A stretch of 64,000 bases of DNA. It comes from an uncultured Flavobacteriales bacterium (GTDB taxonomy: Bacteria; Bacteroidota; Bacteroidia; Flavobacteriales_D; Parvicellaceae). The notes below the pieces were generated by a model. It searched no databases, had not been told where the DNA came from, and saw only the letters and a program-made list of their open reading frames with translations. Positions 1-9,052 of the stretch are shown one piece after another; within the stretch, counting starts at the first letter, position 1, and the number at the start of each line of letters is the position of its first letter. The position numbers and the translations under genes were made by a program. The DNA lies in the NCBI GenBank assembly GCA_943788755.1, contig CALSRM010000001.1, forward strand, positions 62,001-126,000. Direction: 5' to 3'.

Positions 1-1780
1 TAGTAGTTTCTTTTGATGGAGGAAATAGCTCAGTCTCCTTTATCGCATTTTCTTCAAATTCATAAACGCTGTTAGTTGGAATAGAAGTCAAATTGTGCCA
101 AGACATATCCAGTCTTCCCAATCCAACTTGACGAACCGTTTGATAACCACTTAAAAAGTTGGCGCTATCTTTAATTTTTTGAACCAAATCAATTGGGATA
201 ATTTCATCCGTTTCATAATGTCGTGCAAAGAGGTCTAAACACTCTTTTTCATAACACCAGTTTTCCATTAACTGAGAAGGAAGTTCTACAAAATCCCAAT
301 AAACAGAAGTTCCACTTAAACTTTCATAATGGCCATTTGCCATCATTCCGTGTAATGCATGTCCAAACTCATGGAACAACGTGGTTACTTCTCCAAAAGT
401 CAATAAGGAGGGCTTTGTGTCAGTAGGTTTAGTGAAATTACAGACAATAGAAACCAGTGGTCTAGTATCTAAACCATCGTATTTATTTTGACCACTAAAA
501 GAAGTCATCCATGCACCATCTCGTTTTCCAGCTCTTGGAAAGAAATCTGCATAGAAAACGGAAAGATGTTTACCTTTTTTATCTTTAACTGCATAAGTAA
601 TTACATCATCATGGTATTTCTGAATGTTCTCTAATTTTTCGAATGTAATTCCATATAATTTTTCTGCAGTTAAAAAAGCACCATCAATTACCTTTTCTAA
701 TTGGAAGTATGGTTTTAAAATTTCGTCATTGATTGCAAATTTTTCATTTTTTAATTTTTCTGAATAGTAAGAGAAATCCCACCTTTCTATTGGAGAAGGT
801 CCATTCAGTCTATTACTTAATTCTTGAATTTCTTCCATTTCTTTTTTAGCAACTGGCAAAGCATGTTCCAATAGTTCGTCTAATAATTGATATACTTTAC
901 CCGGCTTTTCGGCCATTCTTTCTTCTAGTATTAGACTAGCATGAGAAGCATATCCTAATAAATTGGCTTTTTGGTGTCTAAGTTTTGAAATTTCTCGAAC
1001 GTTACTTTCGTTATTGTTCTCGTCTTTTTGAAATGAACGTGATCCAAAAGCCAAATAGAGTTTTTTTCTTAATTCTCTATTCTCAGAATACTTCATAAAA
1101 GGAATGAATGAAGGATATTCTAATGTTATTAACCAAGTGTTTTCTTTGCCTTTAGCTTTTGCCGCAATAGCACAAGCCTCTTTGAACCCGTCAGGTAGCC
1201 CAACTAATTCATCTTCCTTATCAATCCACATTTCAAAAGCATTGGAAGCTTTTAAAAGATTTTCTCCAAATGTTAAACTTAGTTTAGAAAGGTCGGTATT
1301 TAATGTTTTTAGTGTTTCCTTATCTTTTCCTTGAAGATTTGCTCCATTCCTTACAAAACTTTTAAATGTTTTTTCTCGTAACATTTTTTGTTCAGCGTTT
1401 AGGTTGTCTTCGCTTGAGTTTTCGTATGCTTGTTTTATACGTGTAAATAACTCTTCGTCCATTAAAATGTCGTTAGAGTAAGCGGTTAACATTGGAGATA
1501 GTTCCTGTGCTAATTGTTGCATTTCTTCACTTGTTTCAGAACTATTTAAATTAAAAAATACACTCGATGCTGTGTCTAATAACTTCCCGCACCTTTCTAA
1601 CGTTTCAAAAGTGTTTTCAAAATTCGCTGGCAATGGATTGTCTTTAATTGCAGCAATTTCAGCCTTTCCCAATTCAATGCCTTTTTTCATTGCAGGCATG
1701 TAATGTTTAAGTTTTATTTCTTCAAAAGGAATTGTATTAAAAGGGGTGCTAAACGCTGAAAGCAGTAATGGATTACTCAT
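1..1780 (-). CDS. M3-family oligopeptidase, C-terminus cut by window edge
   Basis: Zinc metallopeptidase of the thimet oligopeptidase / oligopeptidase A / Dcp family, which degrades short peptides, probably in the cytoplasm since no signal peptide is seen. The reverse-strand frame is open from ATG at 1780 (MSNPLLLSAF) to base 1, 593 residues; family members are usually about 680-700, so roughly 90-100 are missing. The zinc motif HEFGH lies at residues 470-474 (bases about 359-373), with the third ligand probably Glu499 in the following DFVELPSQ stretch, which also fits the family. It diverges from the S9 peptidase gene; upstream on the minus strand there is a TTTACTTTG box resembling the Bacteroidetes -7 element. 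Family assignment is firm; Dcp versus OpdA is not resolved. Confidence 0.93.
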   Translation of the reverse strand, partial: MSNPLLLSAFSTPFNTIPFEEIKLKHYMPAMKKGIELGKAEIAAIKDNPLPANFENTFETLERCGKLLDTASSVFFNLNSSETSEEMQQLAQELSPMLTAYSNDILMDEELFTRIKQAYENSSEDNLNAEQKMLREKTFKSFVRNGANLQGKDKETLKTLNTDLSKLSLTFGENLLKASNAFEMWIDKEDELVGLPDGFKEACAIAAKAKGKENTWLITLEYPSFIPFMKYSENRELRKKLYLAFGSRSFQKDENNNESNVREISKLRHQKANLLGYASHASLILEERMAEKPGKVYQLLDELLEHALPVAKKEMEEIQELSNRLNGPSPIERWDFSYYSEKLKNEKFAINDEILKPYFQLEKVIDGAFLTAEKLYGITFEKLENIQKYHDDVITYAVKDKKGKHLSVFYADFFPRAGKRDGAWMTSFSGQNKYDGLDTRPLVSIVCNFTKPTDTKPSLLTFGEVTTLFHEFGHALHGMMANGHYESLSGTSVYWDFVELPSQLMENWCYEKECLDLFARHYETDEIIPIDLVQKIKDSANFLSGYQTVRQVGLGRLDMSWHNLTSIPTNSVYEFEENAIKETELFPPSKETT

Positions 1781-1863
1781 ATATTTTTTGATTATATTAT
1801 TGTCTTCCTACAAAGTAAATGAATTTTGATTTAGTTGATTATCTTTATTCACAAATATTGAAT

Positions 1864-4227
1864 ATGAAAGTTATATTAATTCTGTTTTTATTTTTTATTG
1901 CAGGCTCAGCCGAAGCTCAACTTGAAAATAAATCATCATTATCCATAAGCACTATTATGGAGGGGGAAGGGTTTATAGGAAACCTTCCGCATTCGATTAG
2001 TTGGACACCCAATAATAAAATTATTTACCAAAGAGATAAAGACAATGATAGAATAGATGAGTATTTCTATTCTAAACATTCGCTAGAAGAATTTATTGAA
2101 CTTCGCCCGGTAGAGTTAAATGACTTTCCTTTGAATGGTTATGAAATATCCGAAAATGGAGCAAATTTATATTTTACAAATGGACCATCCTTGTTTTGTC
2201 AAAAAAGTGATTCAGATAAACCTGAATTAATTTATTATGATTTAGATGGTTTTCAATCAATTCAATTGGTGAATGATTCCTCTAGGATTTATTTTTTTTC
2301 AGCGGGTGATTTATTCCTATATGATCTAAAAAACGTACAAGTCAGGCAAATAACAAATTTTATCAACACTTCCGAAAAGGAATCGAAGAAATTGTCTGAG
2401 GAAGAAGATTATTTAAAAAATCAGCAATTGGAGTTGTTTGAAATTGTGCAATCTCGTTCAAAGAGAAAAGCAGAGAATAAGAACCGTGATGAACTTCGGG
2501 ATCAAACGCAACCTTTACCTATTCATACCGGTGGAAAATATTTACACAATGTCCAAATTTCTCCCAACGAAAAATACGTTACGTATATCTTGTCAGATTA
2601 TCCCAAGAATAAACACACACAAGTTGAAGATCATGTAACGGAATCGGGATGGACGGAAAGTGTTAGTGCTAGATCAAAAATTGGAAGAAAGGATGCTACC
2701 CATGAGCTTTATATTTATGATTTAAATAATCGTACAACATTGTCTGTTGTTTCGAGCGATTCTGATTTGGGAGGAATGTATTCCAGACCTAATTATTTAA
2801 AAGATTATGAAGGCGATAATTATAAAGCAGAAGATAATGTTCCTAAAAACATAATTTTTCATGGACCCTATTTTTCAAAAGATGGAAAGGCAATAATAGA
2901 GATTAAATCGTATGATAATAAAGACCGTTGGATTGTGCTATTGAACCTTGTAGATGGTTCGGTGAAAAAAATCGATCACCAACACGATGAAGCGTGGATT
3001 GGTGGCCCTGGAATTAGCAGTTGGAAAGGAGTAGCTGGAAATATTGGTTGGTTAAAAGACAATAAAACAGTCTTTTTTCAATCGGAAGAAACGGGGTATT
3101 CGCATTTGTATTTATACGATACGGAGAAAAACAAAAAGAAACAGTTAACGGAGGGAAAATTCGAAATTCATTCAGCTAAATTGTCTCTAGATGGCAATAA
3201 GTTTTATGTTTCAGCGAATAAAAATCACGCCGGGAACCGAGCGTTTTATCACTTGGATATTAAATCAAAAAAATGGACATCGATACTTACTGAAGATGGA
3301 AATTATGAGGTTACAGTTTCCCCGGATGAAAAGTACTTAGCGTGTCGTTATTCCTATAAAAATAAACCTTGGGAGATTTACATCACTGAAAATAAAGAAG
3401 CAAACACTCCTATTCAAGTAACACATTCCTTGAATCCTGTTTTTGAAGATTATAGTTGGAGAGCACCGGAGGTAATAAGATTCAAAGCCGAAGATGGTGC
3501 CAATGTTCCTGCTAGAGTTTATAAGCCAACTGCAGAAAACAACAACCATGCAGCTGTAATATTTGTCCACGGAGCCGGATATTTACAGAATGCACACAAT
3601 TGGTGGAGCGGATATTACCGTGAATATATGTTTCATAATTTATTGGTAGATAATGGTTATACGGTCTTAGATATTGATTATAGAGCATCAAAAGGATATG
3701 GTAGAGACTGGCGGACAGGAATATATAGATATATGGGAGGGAAAGATTTATCGGATCAAGTTGATGGACGTAAATACCTGATTGAACAATGTGGTGTAGA
3801 TTCCAATAGAGTAGGGATGTACGGAGGGTCTTATGGCGGCTTTATATCAATTATGGCAATGCTTACTACTGATAAATTTCCATGCGCTGCTGCAATTCGT
3901 TCCGTAACCGATTGGGCCCATTATAATCATGAGTATACTTCCAATATTTTAAATACACCTGTATTGGATAGTATTGCATACAGAAGAAGTTCACCAATTT
4001 ATTTAGCGGATAATTTACAAGGAAAACTCCTTATGTTACACGGAATGGTTGATGATAACGTTCAATATCAAGATGTCGTTCGCCTTTCTCAACGGTTTAT
4101 AGAGCTAGGAAAAGAAAATTGGGACCTAGTAGGTTATCCTGTCGAACCTCATGGATTTAAAGAAGCTACAAGTTGGACAGATGAGTACAAAAGAATTTTT
4201 AAATTGTTTCAGGAAAATTTGAGGTAA
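1864..4227 (+). CDS. Secreted S9 prolyl-oligopeptidase family peptidase (DPP4-like)
   Basis: Serine peptidase that in this family removes dipeptides or cleaves after proline, exported to the periplasm or surface. The frame is open from 1819, but the Met at 1864 is preferred because it directly begins a good signal peptide (MKVILILFLFFIAGSAEAQ); this gives 787 residues, typical of DPP4/DPP-IV-like enzymes. The N-terminal half is a beta-propeller with SPDEKY-type blades, and the C-terminal third is an alpha/beta-hydrolase. The catalytic triad is visible: Ser656 in GGSYGG, Asp730 in HGMVDDN and His763 in EPHGF. It stands alone, followed by a repeat-filled intergenic region. Function is confident at family level; exact cleavage preference is unknown. 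Confidence 0.93.
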   Translation: MKVILILFLFFIAGSAEAQLENKSSLSISTIMEGEGFIGNLPHSISWTPNNKIIYQRDKDNDRIDEYFYSKHSLEEFIELRPVELNDFPLNGYEISENGANLYFTNGPSLFCQKSDSDKPELIYYDLDGFQSIQLVNDSSRIYFFSAGDLFLYDLKNVQVRQITNFINTSEKESKKLSEEEDYLKNQQLELFEIVQSRSKRKAENKNRDELRDQTQPLPIHTGGKYLHNVQISPNEKYVTYILSDYPKNKHTQVEDHVTESGWTESVSARSKIGRKDATHELYIYDLNNRTTLSVVSSDSDLGGMYSRPNYLKDYEGDNYKAEDNVPKNIIFHGPYFSKDGKAIIEIKSYDNKDRWIVLLNLVDGSVKKIDHQHDEAWIGGPGISSWKGVAGNIGWLKDNKTVFFQSEETGYSHLYLYDTEKNKKKQLTEGKFEIHSAKLSLDGNKFYVSANKNHAGNRAFYHLDIKSKKWTSILTEDGNYEVTVSPDEKYLACRYSYKNKPWEIYITENKEANTPIQVTHSLNPVFEDYSWRAPEVIRFKAEDGANVPARVYKPTAENNNHAAVIFVHGAGYLQNAHNWWSGYYREYMFHNLLVDNGYTVLDIDYRASKGYGRDWRTGIYRYMGGKDLSDQVDGRKYLIEQCGVDSNRVGMYGGSYGGFISIMAMLTTDKFPCAAAIRSVTDWAHYNHEYTSNILNTPVLDSIAYRRSSPIYLADNLQGKLLMLHGMVDDNVQYQDVVRLSQRFIELGKENWDLVGYPVEPHGFKEATSWTDEYKRIFKLFQENLR

Positions 4228-4283
4228 TTCAGCTCCACCGTCATTGCGGTGGTTTGCGAAACCAAATCAATCTCCTCATTGCA

Positions 4284-4537
4284 ATTGTCATTCAGAACGC
4301 TATTCTACTGAAAATTTATTTTCAACGTAAAATGAAGTGATGAATCTTTTGTCGAGAATCCGGTATTGCAAGGGTAAGACAAAGTTGATGATTAGTTAGA
4401 GGCTAGATTCATCACTGCTTTTTGTATGCTAAATAAATTTACTACAAAACATTGTTCTGAATGACACAGATGGATTGTCATTCAGAACGCTATTTTACTG
4501 AAAATATATTTTCAACGTAAAATGAAGTGATGAATCT
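4284..4537. repeat. Three-copy palindromic intergenic repeat
   Basis: Two direct copies of a 64-bp unit lie at 4284-4347 and 4474-4537 and differ at only two bases. A third, inverted and more diverged copy occupies about 4405-4466. The inverted copy and the last direct copy together form a large dyad: outer arms AGATTCATCACT (4405-4416) / AGTGATGAATCT (4526-4537), inner perfect 13-bp arms GTTCTGAATGACA (4454-4466) / TGTCATTCAGAAC (4476-4488) around a 9-nt loop. Each direct unit has its own central dyad TGAAAATATATTTTCA. The stretch before it (4235-4280, CCACCG-TCATTG-CGGTGG then CAATCTCCTCATTG) resembles the dispersed GTCATTGCGA-type repeats of this phylum. The whole 4228-4562 gap holds no gene; it sits between convergent stop codons and may serve as a terminator. 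Confidence 0.75.
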
Positions 4538-4562
4538 TAGTTCTTACTTACGCGGTACTTCC

Positions 4563-6629
4563 CTAACTCATTAACTGATAGGTAATAAAACTGCCCAAAT
4601 AAGCCATTCCTGTAAAGACCAAGAATTGTGTTATTGCGAATTTCCATTTACCGGTTTCTTGTTTTACAATTGCAATAGTACTCATGCATTGCAATGCGAA
4701 GACATAGAATATTAATAAAGAGAACGCGGTAGGTTTATCAAATTTTATCGATGCTAGCGCTTCCTTAGAGTTCTTATCGCTTCCAACGCTATAGATAGTT
4801 GTCATTGTTCCAACAAATACTTCTCTTGCAGCAAAAGAGGTAATTAAAGCTATTCCTACTTTCCAATCAAATCCAAGTGGAGTAATAACAGGTTCAATCG
4901 ACTTTCCAAAATAACCAATGTAGGAGTATTCTAATCTTTCAGATGATTTTAATACTTCAATTTCTTGCAGTGTATGACTCTGAAGCATTGTCTCTGAAGT
5001 GTACTTTGTTTCTATTCTTTCCCTATCGGAAGAGGGTCCGAATGAGGATAAGAACCACAATACAACGGATGCGATTATAATTATTTTACCAGCTTCAAAA
5101 ACAAAGGTTTTTCCCTTGTTTATCATTGTAGAGACTACGTTTTTTAAGGTGGGAATACCATATTTTGGCAACTCCATAATAAAGGAGCTGCGTTCGGTAA
5201 TTTTTAATAACTTATTTAGAATAACTGCAATCACCAAACTAAATACAACTCCCAAAAGATAAAGTCCCATCATAAATAAGCCTTGCAGACTAATTATTCC
5301 CCCCACCATTTCGTTCGGTACAATAAAAGCAGTAAGAAAAACATAGACAGGTAATCGCGCAGAACAACTCATTAAGGGTGTTATAAAGATCGTAATCAAA
5401 CGCTCCTTTCTACTTTCAATGCTTCTTGCAGCCATAATAGCTGGCACACTGCACGCAAAACCACCAACAAGAGGGATTATAGACTTTCCATTCATGCCGA
5501 ACATGCGCAATAAACGATCAGACATAAAGCTAATTCGGGATAAATATCCTGAATCTTCAAGCACGGTAATCAATCCAAATAGAAGCATAATTTGCGGTAG
5601 GAAAACAAGTATGCCACTTATACCTGCAAGTAATCCTTCGGTAATGAAATTAGAGATATAACCTGCCGGTAGAACATTGGAAATGCTATCTGATATATAG
5701 GCCATTCCGTTTGTAATAATTTCCATTGGAATTTGAGCAAGCGTAAAAACAGATTGAAATAATAAGAAAAAAACACTCATAAAAATCAAGAAACCCCAAA
5801 CAGGATGTATAACTATTTTATCAATTCTAGTTGTAGTGTCATCGTCATCATTTGGAATTTCGGGAACAACATTAGCTGCAATTATTTCTTGTATTTTCTC
5901 ATAGCGATTGTTGATTTCATGTAGTTCTGCTTCGTTTCTATTATAGCTACTGTTTTGAACTACCAGTTCATAAAACTCTTTATCTGCCAACCAGGTTAAA
6001 TTCTCTAGATTATTTAAGGATTTAAAGAGTCGGTATTGATTCTCGCTAGGAAACTTTTCAGCAAGTACTCCGAGAGTTTTTCCTCCAATTTTTTTCGAGT
6101 CAATGATTGCTTCGCCCTTTTTAGAGTGTTCTGCTAAAAATTTAGACTTAAGGCTAGATGCTGATTCTTTTTTTGCACTAACCTCAATAATAGGTACGTT
6201 TAATGCGTTACGCAAACCTTCTATATCTACTTGAATTTTCTTTTTCTTAGCAACATCCGACATATTTAATGCTACAATAACAGGAAACCCCAGATCTATG
6301 ATTTGGGTAACTAAAAATAAATTCCTCTTGAGATTTGTAACATCTGCAATTAGAATAACTACATCTGGGAAAGACACATTTTTTGTATCCAGAAGGATGT
6401 CTTGTACTACTTTCTCATCTGGAGATGTTGATGATAAACTATAGGATCCAGGTAGATCAATAATCTCATATTTCTGGCCATCGGACATCGTGCTTAAGCC
6501 GGATCTTTTTTCTACAGTAACCCCAGGGAAATTTCCTACTTTTTGATTTAAACCAGTTAATTTATTGAATAGCGTAGTTTTACCACAATTCGGATTCCCC
6601 ACCAACGCTATCTTAATTATCTTACTCAA
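4563..6629 (-). CDS. feoB: Ferrous iron transport protein B
   Basis: Inner-membrane Fe(II) transporter with a cytoplasmic GTPase domain. Seen in the 688 residues: G1 motif GNPNCGKT at 11-18, G3 DLPG near 59, G4 NMSD near 121, then two membrane bundles with the Cys-containing gate motifs FACSVPAIMAAR and SCSARLPVY typical of FeoB. Length is at the short end of the family and no FeoA domain or separate feoA gene adjoins it. It is divergent from the porin operon, and the two start codons are 288 bp apart. Its promoter carries a 21-bp operator identical (in mirror image) to that of the porin promoter, so it is probably co-regulated with it. Related GTPase transporters can move other divalent metals, but Fe(II) is the default. 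Confidence 0.95.
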   Translation of the reverse strand: MSKIIKIALVGNPNCGKTTLFNKLTGLNQKVGNFPGVTVEKRSGLSTMSDGQKYEIIDLPGSYSLSSTSPDEKVVQDILLDTKNVSFPDVVILIADVTNLKRNLFLVTQIIDLGFPVIVALNMSDVAKKKKIQVDIEGLRNALNVPIIEVSAKKESASSLKSKFLAEHSKKGEAIIDSKKIGGKTLGVLAEKFPSENQYRLFKSLNNLENLTWLADKEFYELVVQNSSYNRNEAELHEINNRYEKIQEIIAANVVPEIPNDDDDTTTRIDKIVIHPVWGFLIFMSVFFLLFQSVFTLAQIPMEIITNGMAYISDSISNVLPAGYISNFITEGLLAGISGILVFLPQIMLLFGLITVLEDSGYLSRISFMSDRLLRMFGMNGKSIIPLVGGFACSVPAIMAARSIESRKERLITIFITPLMSCSARLPVYVFLTAFIVPNEMVGGIISLQGLFMMGLYLLGVVFSLVIAVILNKLLKITERSSFIMELPKYGIPTLKNVVSTMINKGKTFVFEAGKIIIIASVVLWFLSSFGPSSDRERIETKYTSETMLQSHTLQEIEVLKSSERLEYSYIGYFGKSIEPVITPLGFDWKVGIALITSFAAREVFVGTMTTIYSVGSDKNSKEALASIKFDKPTAFSLLIFYVFALQCMSTIAIVKQETGKWKFAITQFLVFTGMAYLGSFITYQLMS

Positions 6630-6659
6630 CTATATATTTTAAATGGTTATAAGTTTCTA

Positions 6660-6708
6660 CAAATATCCAAACTGAATATAGTTTCCACAATACCACTTTT
6701 AGGGTATT
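6660..6708 (-). promoter_or_regulatory. feoB promoter with 21-bp operator
   Basis: On the minus strand the operator AATACCCTAAAAGTGGTATT (6708-6689, plus one further G) ends in the TTG of a -33 box, followed after 20 bases by GATATTTG (6667-6660), one mismatch from TAnnTTTG. The feoB ATG lies about 30 bp further on. The operator contains an ATACC-N8-GGTAT dyad. Overlap with -33 suggests repression, but the regulator is unknown. Confidence 0.6.
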
Positions 6709-6804
6709 ATTTAGATTGATTAAAAATAATAAATAAAAGTAAAATTTGCTTTGGCCCAATATCAGCAGTAGTTTTCAACACTTCTCTTATTTTTGTAGAT
6801 TTAA

Positions 6805-6853
6805 AATACCCTAAAAGTGGTATTGCACACTTAAATTTCCACATCTATTTTTG
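6805..6853 (+). promoter_or_regulatory. Porin operon promoter with identical mirrored operator
   Basis: The same 21 bases as in the feoB promoter, in opposite orientation (6805-6825), again end in the TTG of the -33 box (6823-6825). After 20 bases comes a perfect -7 box TATTTTTG (6846-6853). The arrangement is therefore the mirror image of the feoB side, 97 bp away, with a 65-nt leader to the porin ATG. Confidence 0.65.
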
Positions 6854-6917
6854 CAGTGTAGAATTAATTAGATTGATTCTAAATAAGGAATATATAAATC
6901 ACTAAGCGTAAAGTTAA

Positions 6918-8123
6918 ATGAAGAGATTAAGCCTAAATTTATTATTGATGTTTTTTGTAAATATAGCGCAAGCGCAGGTTATATCTACAGATACTACTAC
7001 AAATGAACCGATGAACACGGCTCAAAATATTTTAGCAGGGAATGGAGGAAAAGCAATTACCGTAGCAGGTTATGGTGAGGTGCACTTCAATCAACAACTT
7101 GCAAACGCACAGCGATATAACGGAAATATGGATGTCCACCGATTGATTATGTTTTTAGGGTATAAGTTTACCGATAAAACGTTCTTCGTAACGGAATTGG
7201 AATTTGAACACGTGAAGGAATTATATGTAGAGCAAGCATTTTTGCAACATAACCTTAATTCGAACATTAACTTTCGATCGGGCTTAATGTTAATTCCAAT
7301 GGGAATTGTAAATGAGTACCACGAGCCAACAACTTTTAACGGAGTAGAAAGGCCAAATATGGATAATAAGATTATTCCAACAACATGGAGAGAAATTGGC
7401 GCAGGTTTTTCAGGTAAATTCCCTAGCGCTTCTTTAAGATACCAATTATATGTCGTAAATGGATTATTAAGTTACGATGGTGTGGGTAAGATTGGAGGCA
7501 ACTCGGGTTATCGTTCTGGCAGACAAAAAGGAGCAAATTCTATTTTCACCACGCCCAATATTACTGGTAAAGTAGATTTTTATGGAGTAAAAGGATTAAA
7601 ATTAGGCCTTTCTGGATACTTTGGAAAAACACAATCTACAGCTTATGACAACTTAGATATGCGCGAGAATACGGCACTTTTAACTGCTGATTCTACAGTT
7701 ATAAATATGTCTATGGTAGGAATTGATTTTCGATATCAGAATAAAGCTTTTAAGGCTAGAGGACAATTTATTTACAGCAATAACGATAATTCAGATCAAT
7801 ACAATGCTTATACAGGAAGAGACTTAGGCTCTAGTTTTATTGGTTATTATATAGAGGCGAGTTATGACGTTCTTTCACTCATAAATAAAGACGCTGAAAT
7901 GGAATTAAACATTTTTGGACGATATGAAAATTATGACACGCACAATTCAGTTATTAATATGGCTCGGAATTTAACGTATGGTCGGTTAGATTATACAACG
8001 GGAATTGGATTAAAATTAGCGAATGGCGCTGTGTTAAAAGCGGATTATCAACAATTTATTAATATAGATCCAACTACAGATGCCAAACACCAGATTAACC
8101 TTGGTTTAGGGGTTTGGTTTTAG
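6918..8123 (+). CDS. Outer-membrane porin (phosphate-selective porin O/P-like)
   Basis: Predicted 16-18-strand beta-barrel that lets small solutes cross the outer membrane. It has a signal peptide (MKRLSLNLLLMFFVNIAQAQ), amphipathic beta strands throughout, a conserved 'GYGEVHFN' first strand, and a C-terminal Phe (GLGVWF) as in barrel proteins; 401 residues fits the family. It heads an operon with the FMN-binding protein (40-bp gap) and two further genes. The name phosphate-selective reflects family naming only: the mirrored operator shared with feoB suggests the substrate is a metal complex or a metal-linked solute. Start is supported by the signal peptide and the upstream promoter. Confidence 0.85.
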   Translation: MKRLSLNLLLMFFVNIAQAQVISTDTTTNEPMNTAQNILAGNGGKAITVAGYGEVHFNQQLANAQRYNGNMDVHRLIMFLGYKFTDKTFFVTELEFEHVKELYVEQAFLQHNLNSNINFRSGLMLIPMGIVNEYHEPTTFNGVERPNMDNKIIPTTWREIGAGFSGKFPSASLRYQLYVVNGLLSYDGVGKIGGNSGYRSGRQKGANSIFTTPNITGKVDFYGVKGLKLGLSGYFGKTQSTAYDNLDMRENTALLTADSTVINMSMVGIDFRYQNKAFKARGQFIYSNNDNSDQYNAYTGRDLGSSFIGYYIEASYDVLSLINKDAEMELNIFGRYENYDTHNSVINMARNLTYGRLDYTTGIGLKLANGAVLKADYQQFINIDPTTDAKHQINLGLGVWF

Positions 8124-8163
8124 ATAGGTTGTTGAATACATATTTACGAATTGCTTTTGAATT

Positions 8164-8697
8164 ATGAAGATATTTATTCTTATTTCTGTTTTTTCCTTTG
8201 GCGTTGCACTTCAGGATGTACCATGGCTGGATAAGAGTGGTCAAAAGAGAATAGATAAGACCTTTGATAAACTGTGGAAAGATCAAGAGGTTGAGATAGT
8301 TACTTTGGATGTCTCAATGGTTGATCAAAAGGAATTAGGGTTTAAAATCAGAAAGCAAACTTTGTATAAGTTAATGGGAAACGCTACGCATTTAGGTTAT
8401 ATGTATTTGGATAAAGCGCCAAGCAAGTTTGATAAGTTTGATTACATGGTAATATACAATAATGATTTAACCATAAAAGAGGTCAAAGTATTGGTGTACA
8501 GAGAGGACTATGGTGGCGAAATAATGAGTGGTTCTTTCGTGCGGCAATTTAGAGGGAAAAATAGTTTTTCACCATTTGAATTAGGGAAGGATATACAGGG
8601 TATTTCTGGAGCAACAATCTCTTGTCGGTCTGCAGTTGAAGGGGTTAAAAAATTGACTAAAAGAATTTATAAGCTCAATCAGTCGGGTAAACTTTGA
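8164..8697 (+). CDS. Exported FMN-binding protein (RnfG/NosR-type domain)
   Basis: Likely extracytoplasmic electron-transfer protein with covalently bound FMN. The 177-residue product has a short signal peptide (MKIFILISVFSFGVALQ) and near the C-terminus ISGATISC: Thr151 of the SGAT motif is the residue to which ApbE-type flavin transferases attach FMN in this family. It follows the porin by 40 bp; its TGA overlaps a possible TTG start of the next gene. With feoB divergent and under the same operator, a role in reducing ferric iron or another periplasmic acceptor is a reasonable inference, not shown by the sequence. No apbE gene is present in the window. Confidence 0.82.
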   Translation: MKIFILISVFSFGVALQDVPWLDKSGQKRIDKTFDKLWKDQEVEIVTLDVSMVDQKELGFKIRKQTLYKLMGNATHLGYMYLDKAPSKFDKFDYMVIYNNDLTIKEVKVLVYREDYGGEIMSGSFVRQFRGKNSFSPFELGKDIQGISGATISCRSAVEGVKKLTKRIYKLNQSGKL

Positions 8698-8713
8698 AGG
8701 TTCTAATTTTATT

Positions 8714-9052
8714 TTGTTAATTTGTGCTAATTGTGACCAAAATATGATGACAACCCAGGAATCTAAATTAGTAGAATATTTAAAAGAACAGACCGTTGTT
8801 ATGAATAACACGATTCTGGTTGATAGAGATATTGTAGAAAAATCATTGACTTATTTCCTGGAAAACGGAATTACTATTCTATCGTTGTCTTTTGTCAGTC
8901 TATCTGAAAGTGATGTTGAGAAAACTGAAAATGCATCTATTTCATATTTAGACAAGCCTGCATCGATGGATAAAATATTGAACGATATGAAGGCTGAAAA
9001 GGCTAAATATACGCATGTTGAGATATCTGTTCGGTTAAAAAATCAACCTTGA
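8714..9052 (+). CDS. Small protein of unknown function, possibly a frameshifted lipoprotein
   Basis: Not recognised. The open frame gives 112 residues from TTG 8714, or 102 from ATG 8744; the body is acidic and soluble-looking and the stop overlaps the TTG start of the next gene (TTGA at 9049-9052). The same TTGA arrangement occurs at 8694-8697 with the end of the FMN-protein gene, and that TTG opens a reading MKVLILF that runs off frame in a T-rich stretch. One extra T near 8712-8715 would join it to the present frame as MKVLILFLLICANCDQ, a lipoprotein-like signal. Either the sequence lacks a T or the N-terminus is really cytoplasmic. Membership of the porin operon is clear from the spacing. 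Confidence 0.6.
   Translation: MLICANCDQNMMTTQESKLVEYLKEQTVVMNNTILVDRDIVEKSLTYFLENGITILSLSFVSLSESDVEKTENASISYLDKPASMDKILNDMKAEKAKYTHVEISVRLKNQP

Noticed and set aside
1819-1863. Upstream start for the S9 peptidase
   Set aside because: It would add 15 residues before a perfect signal peptide; ATG 1864 is better.
4228-4562. Coding potential in the gap after the S9 peptidase
   Set aside because: No frame with coding character; the stretch is explained by repeats and dyads.
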